This document shows positions 42,313-49,546 of a DNA stretch of 64,000 nt, piece by piece. The notes beneath the pieces were generated by a model. The model made no database searches. It worked only from the letters and a program-made list of their open reading frames with translations, and was not told the origin of the DNA. The position numbers and the translations under genes are program-made. Origin of the DNA: Mesorhizobium sp. B2-7-1 (GTDB taxonomy: Bacteria > Pseudomonadota > Alphaproteobacteria > Rhizobiales > Rhizobiaceae); the NCBI RefSeq assembly GCF_006440735.1, contig NZ_VFUA01000014.1, positions 26,663-90,662 on the forward strand, in the 5' to 3' direction. The stretch's first letter is position 1. Each line of letters opens with the position of its first letter.

Positions 42313-43631
42313 GAGACTACGTTGCCCGCTTGCGTGAACGCGGCGACCTGCTTGTTGTAGACAAGGAGATCGACCCGTTCCATGAACTGGCGGCCGTCAC
42401 CCATGTGGCCCAGAAGCGCTGGGGCAAGCCGATCCTTTTCACCAATGTCAAGGGCACACGCTTTCCCGTCATTACCAACGTCTATGGCTCGCGTGAGCGC
42501 CTGGCGGAGGTGATCGGCATCGATTCCACCGATTTCTGTCGCCAGTGGAGCAATCTTGCCAATCTCGGCTCGGCAAGCGTCGGCGAACCCTTCGTCAAGG
42601 TCGAGGATCCGGAACTGACCGAATGCAAGCTGTCTGAACTGCCGCTCATCACCTACTCCGATCGCGACGCCGCGCCCTATTTCACCTCGGCCATGTTCAT
42701 TGCCAAGGATCCCGAGACGGGGGTCGGCAACCTGTCCTATCACCGCTCGATGTATGTGAACGACAGCGAACTGCGCTGCCGCCTGGCACCGCGCCATCAC
42801 CTCACCATCTATCATGAGAAGGCCGAAAAAATGGGCAAGCCGCTGGAGGCGGCGATGTTGATCGGCGCACCGGCGACATCCTTCCTCACCGCCGCGGCTC
42901 CGCTGCCCTATGACGTGGACGAGCTTGAGGTCGCGGCGCGGCTGAAGGGCAGCCCCATCGCCATGCGCAAGTGCAAGCATATCGACCTTGAGGTTCCCGC
43001 CGACACCGAAATCGTCATCGAGGGCCGCTTCCTGCCAAACGAACGTCGGCCTGAAGGCCCGTTCGGCGAGTTCATGGGCTACTACGTCCCTGAAGGCCCG
43101 AATGCGGTGTTCGAGGTTTTGGGAGTGACGGTGCGGCGCGACGCCATGTTCCACAGCATCCTGTGCGGTTCGGCCGAAGAGGTGCTGACGCTGGAACTGT
43201 CGGTGTCCGCCAATATCTTCCAGCGGTTGAGCGCGGCGCTGCCCGGCATTCTCGATGTCACCTGCCAGCCCTTTGTCAATCATGCTGTGATCAAGGTCGA
43301 CCAGCAGTTCGAGGGCCACGCCCGTCAGGTGATGCTCGCAACCATCGGGGCCGAACCGATCTGGGCCAAGGTGGTCACCGTCGTCGACGAGGACGTGAAC
43401 ATCTACAGCATGGACGACGTGATGTGGGCGACCCTGACCCGTTGCCGCCCCGACAAGGATATGATCATCATTCCCGATACGCCTTCCTTCTATCGCGACG
43501 AAGCCAAGGATCATTGGGGGCGCCTGCTTGTCGACGCCACCAAGCCATTTCACCGCAAGGCCGAATTCGAACGCAAGAAGATCCGGCTTGCCGACAAGGT
43601 CGATCTCGCGGACTGGTTCGAAAACGCGTGA
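42309..43631 (+). CDS. UbiD-family prenylated-FMN-dependent decarboxylase
   Basis: 440 residues. The start RDYVARLRERGDLLVVDKEIDP, the segment GKPILFTNVKGTRFPVITNVYGS, the prFMN-site signature EGPFGEFMGYYVPEGPNAVF near residue 255, including the conserved Glu that acts in catalysis, and the closing DEDVNIYSMDDVMWATLTR are hallmarks of UbiD enzymes. These reversibly decarboxylate aromatic, heteroaromatic or unsaturated acids. It is followed by its UbiX partner, with a 4-bp overlap. Association with an amine-dehydrogenase-like trio rather than ubiquinone genes argues for a catabolic substrate such as a pyrrole- or hydroxybenzoate-type acid. The ATG at 42309 lies behind CCAGGAGAA. Confidence 0.94.
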   Translation: MRDYVARLRERGDLLVVDKEIDPFHELAAVTHVAQKRWGKPILFTNVKGTRFPVITNVYGSRERLAEVIGIDSTDFCRQWSNLANLGSASVGEPFVKVEDPELTECKLSELPLITYSDRDAAPYFTSAMFIAKDPETGVGNLSYHRSMYVNDSELRCRLAPRHHLTIYHEKAEKMGKPLEAAMLIGAPATSFLTAAAPLPYDVDELEVAARLKGSPIAMRKCKHIDLEVPADTEIVIEGRFLPNERRPEGPFGEFMGYYVPEGPNAVFEVLGVTVRRDAMFHSILCGSAEEVLTLELSVSANIFQRLSAALPGILDVTCQPFVNHAVIKVDQQFEGHARQVMLATIGAEPIWAKVVTVVDEDVNIYSMDDVMWATLTRCRPDKDMIIIPDTPSFYRDEAKDHWGRLLVDATKPFHRKAEFERKKIRLADKVDLADWFENA

Positions 43632-44281
43632 GCGGATCGGCTTCATCCTGGCAGGGCAGCACGGGCGAGCCACAGCCCCCCCGCATCATCGTTGGCATCA
43701 GCGGCGCCTCCGGCGCCGTCTATGGCATCAGGGCACTCGACCAGCTCAGGGCCGCTGGCGTCGAGACCCATCTGATCGTGACGCGGTCGGCGCATCTGAC
43801 GCTTTCTCAGGAACTGGGCATGCGTCCGGCGGAGATCGCCGAACGGGCAAGCGTCGTCCACAACGTTCAAAACATCGGCGCCTCGATTTCCAGCGGATCC
43901 TTTCGGACGCTCGGCATGCTGATCGCGCCCTGCTCCGTCAGGACGATGTCCGAGATCGCCTCCGGCGTCACCTCCAGCCTCATGAGCCGCGCCGCCGACG
44001 TGGTGTTGAAGGAACGCCGTAAGCTCGTTCTGATGCTGCGCGAAACTCCGCTGCATCTCGGGCACCTTCGGACCATGACCGCGCTCGCCGAAATGGGCGC
44101 GATCCTCATGCCGCCTGTGCCTGCTTTTTACGCCAAGCCGCGATCGCTTGAAGAGATGGTGGACCACAGCGTCGGCCGCGCGCTCGACCTCTTTGGCATC
44201 GATAGCGGCAAGGTGGTGCGATGGGAGGGAATGAGCGTCGACCGCGAAGCCTGTCCGAAGCCCGGCGACGACGCCTCCTGA
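43628..44281 (+). CDS. ubiX: UbiX-type flavin prenyltransferase
   Basis: 217 residues, GTG start overlapping the UbiD stop. It has IIVGISGASGAVYGIRALDQL near residue 20 (FMN phosphate loop), the FMN contact MLIAPCSVRTMSEIASGVTSSLMSRAADV and the prenyl-phosphate-binding RRKLVLMLRETPLHLGHLRTM, with PVPAFY near the end. UbiX makes prenylated FMN from FMN and dimethylallyl phosphate, which activates UbiD. The direct pairing means this decarboxylase is supplied locally. The N-terminal 18 residues are an extension over E. coli UbiX, and the C-terminal tail is somewhat longer. Confidence 0.95.
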   Translation: MSGSASSWQGSTGEPQPPRIIVGISGASGAVYGIRALDQLRAAGVETHLIVTRSAHLTLSQELGMRPAEIAERASVVHNVQNIGASISSGSFRTLGMLIAPCSVRTMSEIASGVTSSLMSRAADVVLKERRKLVLMLRETPLHLGHLRTMTALAEMGAILMPPVPAFYAKPRSLEEMVDHSVGRALDLFGIDSGKVVRWEGMSVDREACPKPGDDAS

Positions 44282-44300
44282 CCAAACTGGGCCCTTACCC

Positions 44301-45059
44301 ATGCAGCCTGTCATAAATGTCGAGCAAACCGCTGATTGCCCACGCCGCCACCGCCCGGTCCACGGCGCCCATATTGGCATCATCGTGCTCGACACCGGGT
44401 TCGAGCGCCTTCCCGGTGATGTCGCCAATGCCCTGACTTGGCGTTTCCCGGTACAGTATCATGTTGTCACCGGAGTGCGCCCCCAGGATGTGATCGAGGG
44501 CGCCCCAGAAAAGGTCTTGCCGGCTTTCTACGACGCGATAGACCGGCTCACCGAATTGGGTGTCGACGGCGTCGCCACCAGTTGCGGCTTCCTGGCGGCG
44601 GTGCATCCGCAATTGCGCGCCCACAGCACGGTGCCGGTTGCCTCATCCAGTCTGATGCAGATTCCGCTCGTGCTGCAGACATTGCCGGCGGACAAGACCG
44701 TCGGCGTCATCGTTTCGGACCGCAAGGCCATCACCGACAGGCATTTCATAAATATCGGGGCTCCCGTCGGCCTTCCGCTTGGTGAGCTCGCCGTTGACGG
44801 GCCGATCCGCGCCAATATGCGCAACAACGTCCCCAGGGTCTCCCACGCGGCACAGGAACGCGACGCCCTCGAGACTGTGGAGCGCATGCTCGCCGAAACG
44901 CCGTCGATAGGCGCCCTGGTCAGCGAATGCGCCAATCTTCCTCCCTATTCGCAGGCAATCGAGAAGACCTTTGGCGTGCCTGTCTACGATGTCGTGTCGC
45001 TAATCGAGTGGCTTCACGCAGGCTTGAGGCCTCGCGGTTTCCACCCGAAAACCTCCTGA
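44301..45059 (+). CDS. Asp/Glu racemase-superfamily protein
   Basis: 252 residues. The pseudo-twofold fold is indicated by IGIIVLDTGFERLPGDVANALTW near residue 25, the first active-site Cys in DGVATSCGFLAAVHPQL near residue 95, and the second in IGALVSECANLPPYSQAI near residue 213; the family uses a pair of cysteines to move a proton at C-alpha. Relatives include aspartate/glutamate racemase, hydantoin racemase, maleate isomerase and arylmalonate decarboxylase. In this operon it could invert an amino acid before oxidation by the flavoprotein trio. It lies 20 bp after ubiX. Confidence 0.87.
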   Translation: MQPVINVEQTADCPRRHRPVHGAHIGIIVLDTGFERLPGDVANALTWRFPVQYHVVTGVRPQDVIEGAPEKVLPAFYDAIDRLTELGVDGVATSCGFLAAVHPQLRAHSTVPVASSSLMQIPLVLQTLPADKTVGVIVSDRKAITDRHFINIGAPVGLPLGELAVDGPIRANMRNNVPRVSHAAQERDALETVERMLAETPSIGALVSECANLPPYSQAIEKTFGVPVYDVVSLIEWLHAGLRPRGFHPKTS

Positions 45060-45070
45060 AGTACAGCGCG

Positions 45071-46177
45071 ATGGAGCCGTTTGACCTCATCGTCGTGGGT
45101 GGCGGCCTCGTCGGGGCGGCCCTTGCATGGGGCGCGCAGACTGCCGGAGCCAACGTCGTCCTGCTTGATGAAGGCGACCAGGCCCATCGCGCCGCTCGTG
45201 GCAATTTCGGCCTTGTCTGGCTGCAGGGAAAGGGCGTCGGCACCCCACCCTATATGCAGTTGTCACTGCACGCGGGGCGCATGTGGCCGGGATTTGCCGC
45301 CAGGTTGAGCAACGCCGTTTCCTTCGACATCGGTTGGCGGCAACCGGGCGGGCTGCAATTCTGTTTTAGCGAGGCGGAACTGGACAAGCGCCGCGACGTC
45401 ATCGCCCGCACACAGGCCGATGGCGGCGACATCGACATCTCCATCCTCGACCGCGCCGACTTGCGGGCTCTGCTGCCCGGTATCGGCGATGAGGTGGTTG
45501 GCGCTTCGTTTTCCTCGCTCGATGGCCACGTCAATCCGCTGTATTTGCTACGCGCGCTGCAACAAGGGTTTCAGGACGCCGGCGGCCGCTACCGCCCGGG
45601 TTTCCGGGTCGAGCACATCGCCAAGGAAGGGGACGGGTTCAAGGCAGTCAGCCCGACCGGCGGCGTTGCCGGCAGGCGCATCGCCCTGGCTGCTGGTCTG
45701 GGCGCGGCCAACCTCGCCAGACATGTGGGGCTTTCAATGCCGGTGAAGCCCGAGCGGGGGCAGATTGTCGTCACCGAGCGAATTAAGCCATTCCTGCCCT
45801 TTGCCACCAACTGCATCCGGCAATCGGTCGAGGGCACGGTCCTGCTTGGCAGCAGCCATGAAGACCGAGGTTTCGACGACGAGACAGACGTGCCTACCGC
45901 GGCCGCGCTTTGCAGGACTGCTGCCCGTGTCTTTCCCGCGCTGGCCGAGGCCACGGTGGTGCGCAGTTGGGGATCATTGCGCGTCATGACACCTGACGGC
46001 CGTCCCATCTACGAGGAATCCGCTCGTTTTCCGGGCGCCTTTGCCGTCACTTGCCACAGCGGCGTTACCCTCGCGAGTGTGCATGCGCTGGAAATCGGCC
46101 CGTCACTGGCGAAAGGCCAGTTACCCGAACATGTTTCAAGTTTCACAAGCGGCAGGTTCGATGTTCACCAGGGTTGA
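45071..46177 (+). CDS. FAD-dependent oxidoreductase, DAO family (HcnC/D-hydroxyproline dehydrogenase beta-like)
   Basis: 368 residues: DLIVVGGGLVGAALAWGAQ (FAD), RGNFGLVWLQGKG, SLDGHVNPLYLLRALQQGF near residue 155, KPERGQIVVTERIKPF and the C-terminal FAVTCHSGVTLASVHALEIG, where the CHSGVTLA box replaces the usual GFSGHG motif, as in HcnC-like subunits. It is tightly followed by a 2Fe-2S subunit (17-bp overlap) and an NAD/FAD subunit, the arrangement of HcnABC, opine oxidases and D-hydroxyproline dehydrogenase. The chosen ATG (45071) lies 11 bp after the racemase stop. It oxidises a secondary or alpha-amine. Confidence 0.9.
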   Translation: MEPFDLIVVGGGLVGAALAWGAQTAGANVVLLDEGDQAHRAARGNFGLVWLQGKGVGTPPYMQLSLHAGRMWPGFAARLSNAVSFDIGWRQPGGLQFCFSEAELDKRRDVIARTQADGGDIDISILDRADLRALLPGIGDEVVGASFSSLDGHVNPLYLLRALQQGFQDAGGRYRPGFRVEHIAKEGDGFKAVSPTGGVAGRRIALAAGLGAANLARHVGLSMPVKPERGQIVVTERIKPFLPFATNCIRQSVEGTVLLGSSHEDRGFDDETDVPTAAALCRTAARVFPALAEATVVRSWGSLRVMTPDGRPIYEESARFPGAFAVTCHSGVTLASVHALEIGPSLAKGQLPEHVSSFTSGRFDVHQG

Positions 46178-46463
46178 ACCCGGTTCCGCATCGCTTTCGG
46201 GCGGCAACGTCCTCGACTTCGAGGGCTCGCCGGTCCCTTTCCGGTCCGGCGACAGTGTCGCCGCGGCGTTGCTGGCGGCCGGTGTCTCACCCTTGAGAGA
46301 AACCCCTGTCGACCAAAGCCCGCGCGCGCCCTATTGCATGATGGGCGTGTGCTTCGAGTGCCTGGTCGAAATCGACGGCAGGCAGAACCAGCAGTCCTGC
46401 CTGACGAGGGCCTGCCCGGGGATGATCATCAAGCGCCAGCACGGCGCGAGGACGCTCCGATGA
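46161..46463 (+). CDS. Small 2Fe-2S ferredoxin-like subunit (HcnA-like)
   Basis: 100 residues. Fer2_4-type domain: FEGSPVPFRSGDSVAAALLAAG, then a Cys set in YCMMGVCFECLVEIDG and QQSCLTRACPGM that can hold a [2Fe-2S] cluster (Cys-x4-Cys-x2-Cys...Cys). The start overlaps the DAO gene by 17 bp with GGCAGG behind it, and its end overlaps the next start (ATGA). It passes electrons between the DAO subunit and the large FAD subunit. Confidence 0.92.
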   Translation: MFTRVEPGSASLSGGNVLDFEGSPVPFRSGDSVAAALLAAGVSPLRETPVDQSPRAPYCMMGVCFECLVEIDGRQNQQSCLTRACPGMIIKRQHGARTLR

Positions 46464-47857
46464 GCAGCCTGCGGGACGCTATCGTGATCGGAGCCGGACC
46501 TGCCGGAATGACGGCGGCCGCGACATTGTCCGAAGGCGGCGCCCGCACGCTCGTCATCGACGAACAGCCCGCGCCTGGCGGACAGATCTACCGCGCCGTC
46601 GAACGCAATTCTGACAATGCGAGCCTTTCCGCGGTGCTTGGCTCTGACTATGCAGACGGCGCCGCGCTGGTGGCCAGGATGCGCGCCAGCGCGGCGGAAT
46701 TGCGCTTCAGCACGAGCGCCTGGCGCATCGATGCTGACGGCACGGTCTGGACGAAGGCCGACGGCAAGGTCGAGCGGTTGCAGGCAAGGACCCTCGTCAT
46801 TGCCTCTGGCGCGATGGAGCGGCCGGTTCCGGTGCCTGGCTGGACACTACCCGGCGTCATGACGGTCGGAGCCTTGCAGATCATGCTCAAGGATGCGGGG
46901 CTTCGCCCTTGCGGGCGCCTCGTGCTAGCCGGCTGCGGTCCGCTCTTTTATCTGTTCGCGGCCCAGTGCCTTGAAGCCGGCGTTTCCGACCTCGTGCTTC
47001 TCGACACAGCCGAGCGCGCCAATCTTATTCCAGCGCTGCGGCACCTGCCGAAAGCCGTTTTCGGCCACGGTCCGGGTTACCTTCGCAAGGGCTTCAGCCT
47101 GATGGCCGCATTGCGCCGGCGCGGCGTGAAAATCCACCGCGGCGTTTCCAACCTCCGCATCGAGGGCGCCGAGCGCGCTGTCGCCGCCAGCTTCCGGGCC
47201 GGAACGCACACCATGCGCATCGACCTCGATCTGGTTGCCCTGCACGAGGGCGTGATACCGAGCCAGCAGATAGCCAGATCCATCGGCTGCGCCCATCGAT
47301 GGAATGAAGAGCAACAGTGCTTCCTCCCGATCCTCGACTCGATGCGGGAAACCTCCATTCTGGGCGTCTTCATCGCCGGCGACGGCGGCGGCATCGTGGG
47401 CGCGATGGCAAGCGCCCATACCGGCGCGTTGTGCGCGCTTGCGATCCTCAAGCGTCTCGACAAGATTTCCGATACCGAATTTGCAAGCCGAAAGGCCGTC
47501 GCACAGCAGGCCCTTGACGCCCACCTGACGATCAGGCCTTTCCTCGACCGGCTCTATCGTCCGCGCGACGAAATGCTCGTTCCGGCGGACGAGGTGGTCG
47601 TATGTCGTTGCGAGGCGATCCGTGCCCGGGCCATTCGCGACGTCGTCCGGCGGGGCTGTCTCGGCCCAAACCAAGTTAAGGCGTTCCTGCGTTGCGGCAT
47701 GGGTCCTTGCCAGGGCCGTATGTGCGGTCCCACGGTCAGCGCCATCATCGCGCGCGAAACCGGCCAGACTCCCGACGCAACGGGGTATTACCGTGTCCGC
47801 CCGCCCCTGAAACCCGTGTCGATCGGTGAACTAGCGAGCCAATACGAGGAGGATTGA
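46460..47857 (+). CDS. NAD(P)/FAD-dependent oxidoreductase large subunit (HcnB/OoxA-like) with C-terminal BFD-like domain
   Basis: 465 residues. N-terminal FAD motif DAIVIGAGPAGMTAAATLSEG and TLVIDEQPAPGGQIYRAVE; second Rossmann motif RLVLAGCGPLFYLFAAQCLEAG near residue 155; FIAGDGGGIVGAMASA near residue 310. The C-terminal 80 residues contain VVVCRCEAI...GMGPCQGRMCGP, the Cys-rich [2Fe-2S] (BFD/Fer2_BFD-type) domain. This is the alpha subunit of hydrogen-cyanide-synthase/opine-oxidase/D-hydroxyproline-dehydrogenase complexes. True HCN synthase is unlikely in this racemase/UbiD context; an opine, D-amino acid or hydroxyproline is more plausible. Confidence 0.93.
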   Translation: MSSLRDAIVIGAGPAGMTAAATLSEGGARTLVIDEQPAPGGQIYRAVERNSDNASLSAVLGSDYADGAALVARMRASAAELRFSTSAWRIDADGTVWTKADGKVERLQARTLVIASGAMERPVPVPGWTLPGVMTVGALQIMLKDAGLRPCGRLVLAGCGPLFYLFAAQCLEAGVSDLVLLDTAERANLIPALRHLPKAVFGHGPGYLRKGFSLMAALRRRGVKIHRGVSNLRIEGAERAVAASFRAGTHTMRIDLDLVALHEGVIPSQQIARSIGCAHRWNEEQQCFLPILDSMRETSILGVFIAGDGGGIVGAMASAHTGALCALAILKRLDKISDTEFASRKAVAQQALDAHLTIRPFLDRLYRPRDEMLVPADEVVVCRCEAIRARAIRDVVRRGCLGPNQVKAFLRCGMGPCQGRMCGPTVSAIIARETGQTPDATGYYRVRPPLKPVSIGELASQYEED

Positions 47858-47858
47858 C

Positions 47859-48389
47859 TTGAACGAACAGTCCTCCCCCGCGGACGCCGCATGGGCGTTC
47901 CTGGTCGATTTCTATGGGCGCGTGGGTGTTTCCGAAGCCTGCCTCGTCCTGCAGGACGAGGCAGGTCTGGACGTGGTGGAGATGCTGATGCTCGTCTATG
48001 CCGACATAGCTTTGGGCAAGTCCCTTTCAAACGGTGAGATCGCAGCGATGCGGGCCGGAATGTCAAGCTGGCGTCAAGACGTGGTGCTTCCGCTGCGCGC
48101 GCTTCGCCGTACATTGAAGCCGGCACGCGAGGATATTGCAGACAATGCGAAGGAACAGCTGCGCGCCCAGATCAAAAAGGCGGAGCTGACGGCGGAGCGG
48201 CTGCAAGTCGATTTCCTCGCACGTTGGCTGGAGAACGCGACCAGCGGCGGCCCAGCACTGGCAGCGACCCTGTCGGGACTAATTCCAGAGCACAGCCACA
48301 GCAGCACGGTCGAAAAAGCACTGGCGCAGATTATAGCGCTGGCGCAAGCCGGCCGAGTCGCCCCTACCCAGCGACCAGCCGCTCCCTAG
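47859..48389 (+). CDS. TIGR02444 (DUF2390)-family protein
   Basis: 176 residues from a TTG start directly after the previous stop, with GAGGAGGA in front. The N-terminal WAFLVDFYGRVGVSEACLVLQDEAG and the following WRQDVVLPLRALRRTLK match the TIGR02444 family, a helical protein of unknown function found in many proteobacteria. The rest is helical and charged, with no cysteines or membrane segments. Presence at the end of the amine-dehydrogenase operon is unusual and could indicate an accessory role in complex assembly, but that is a guess. Confidence 0.72.
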   Translation: MNEQSSPADAAWAFLVDFYGRVGVSEACLVLQDEAGLDVVEMLMLVYADIALGKSLSNGEIAAMRAGMSSWRQDVVLPLRALRRTLKPAREDIADNAKEQLRAQIKKAELTAERLQVDFLARWLENATSGGPALAATLSGLIPEHSHSSTVEKALAQIIALAQAGRVAPTQRPAAP

Positions 48390-48500
48390 ACGTCGTGCTG
48401 CGCCTCGAGCATCGCGCGGTGCCAAGCTAGAACTTAGTGCATTCCCCGAGGGCTTTTTGGACATGATTGCGGGCGTGTGATTGCAGGAGGCTGAATTCCA

Positions 48501-48989
48501 ATGACCATTCCGGCCGACCCACTCGATCCCGGTGGCATTCGTAGCTTCAGGCGCCGGCTGCGGGCCGGCGAGACGACGGCGGTTGCCGCGACCGAAGCCT
48601 ACCTGGCGCGGATCGCCGTCCTCGATCGCCAGTTGCAAACCCATGAACACGTGGCGGCCTCAGCCGCGTTGCAAGCCGCCAAAGCCGTCGACGAAGCACT
48701 CGCCCGCGGCGTTGATTTCGGGCCCCTGATGGGTGTTCCCGTCGCGGTCAAGGACATCATCGCCATTGAAGGAATGACGACAACGGCCGGCTCGGATGTC
48801 GATGTCTCGGACCTGATCGGCGCCCCGGGCGGTTTCATGCACAGCCTCGCCGCCGCCGGCTGCGTCGTCATCGGAAAGACCAAGGCCGTCCAATTCGCAA
48901 TGAGCGGCACGGGTGCTGGCTCTTTGGGTCCGGCTGCTCATCAACGACGACATTGCGTGCCCTTCCAAACGCAAAACCGCCCCGGTTAG
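48501..48989 (+). pseudogene. Truncated amidase-signature family gene, cut at repeat copy 2
   Basis: The first ~140 residues are a normal amidase start: LRAGETTAVAATEAYLARI, the catalytic Lys in LMGVPVAVKDIIAIEGMTTT near residue 85 and GCVVIGKTKAVQFAMSGTG near residue 125. Family members run to 400-500 residues and need a Gly-Ser-Ser-rich motif (GSDTGGSIR-like) that should follow at once; here homology stops at about 48920 and the frame closes within the repeat after unrelated residues. Both catalytic Ser are missing, so it is inactive. An AGGAGG ribosome-binding site shows it was once a proper gene. The break lies about 50 bp from att copy 2, so loss through island insertion or deletion is likely. 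Confidence 0.85.
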
Positions 48990-49032
48990 ACCGGGACGGT
49001 AATTGATTTATGATAAAATTGGTTGCGGGGAC
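48970..49032 (-). repeat. att-like direct repeat copy 2 (tRNA-Met 3' tail plus terminator)
   Basis: 63 bp, identical to copy 4. The tRNA part extends furthest here: on the minus strand positions 49039-49020 read AAATCCTGTCCCCGCAACCA, i.e. T-loop, T-stem strand, acceptor strand CCCCGCA and ACCA of a tRNA-Met. The spacer ATTTTATCATAAATCAATTA and hairpin CCGTCCCGG-TCTAA-CCGGGGCGG plus TTTTGCG follow. It is the boundary between the 40.7-kb and 9.5-kb segments. Confidence 0.87.
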
Positions 49033-49409
49033 AGGATTTTGCCTTTCTCTCTCTTGGCATCGACTATGCGTTCGTAGAGCCCATGATGCCGGTTCAAATC
49101 GTCCGTCCACCGCGCTTCGCTCTCCGGACTCAATCTTGAGATCGAGCTTGATCGCTTCGGTCTGCATGCCGGCGAGCTGCGCCACCCGATCATGCGCCCA
49201 GGCATCATTTCAGCGATCGTGGACAGGCTAGGCGCTGCAGCCGTCTCACCTACCCTTTCCTCCGGCTCCTCGTCACCTGCGTCAGCCTGCGGGCTGTCGG
49301 CAAGCAGATCGGCAATCGCGTAGTTGGCGATAGGCCTGTGGTGATCAATGATACCCGTTCCGACACTCGCGGGGTGGCTCGAAGATGAGTGGAGAGCGCG
49401 GCGATTCAA
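49033..49409 (-). pseudogene. Probable frame-broken gene remnant beside repeat copy 2
   Basis: Three neighbouring minus-strand frames give protein-like stretches that read as one broken gene: ADLLADSPQADAGDEEPEER, then AQLAGMQTEAIKLDLKIESG, then ARWTDDLNRHHGLYERIVDA. Each stops making sense where the next begins, suggesting two frameshifts. The last part ends within a few bases of the repeat. The family is not recognised; the charged helical character would suit a plasmid- or element-borne protein. Low confidence that it was ever a gene. The rest of the gap up to 49444 and 49461-49546 shows no other coding signal. Confidence 0.35.
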
Positions 49410-49444
49410 TCCTGATCAGTAGAATTAATACCTGACCATAAAAA

Positions 49445-49460
49445 CCTAATAAATTGACGG
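49445..49460 (+). promoter_or_regulatory. Shared promoter motif, copy at capA-like gene
   Basis: CCTAATAAATTGACGG, 86 bp before the CapA-family start. The core TAATAAATTGACGG (14 bp) recurs exactly at 53529-53542 in front of the alanine-racemase gene, in the same orientation relative to the downstream gene. TTGACG may be a -35 element, or the site may bind the LysR regulator encoded between them. Confidence 0.5.
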
Positions 49461-49546
49461 ATTCTCGAACAGCGAGCATTTCCGCTGATGGCACGGATCG
49501 TATTCCGATCGCCAAGCTGAGCCTTATGGAGTTCTAACGTCGAGCC

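Noticed and set aside
45071..47857. Hydrogen cyanide synthase hcnABC
   Set aside because: Subunit architecture fits, but gene order (C-A-B type), linkage to a racemase and UbiD/UbiX, and the wide use of this architecture by opine and hydroxyproline dehydrogenases make cyanogenesis unlikely.
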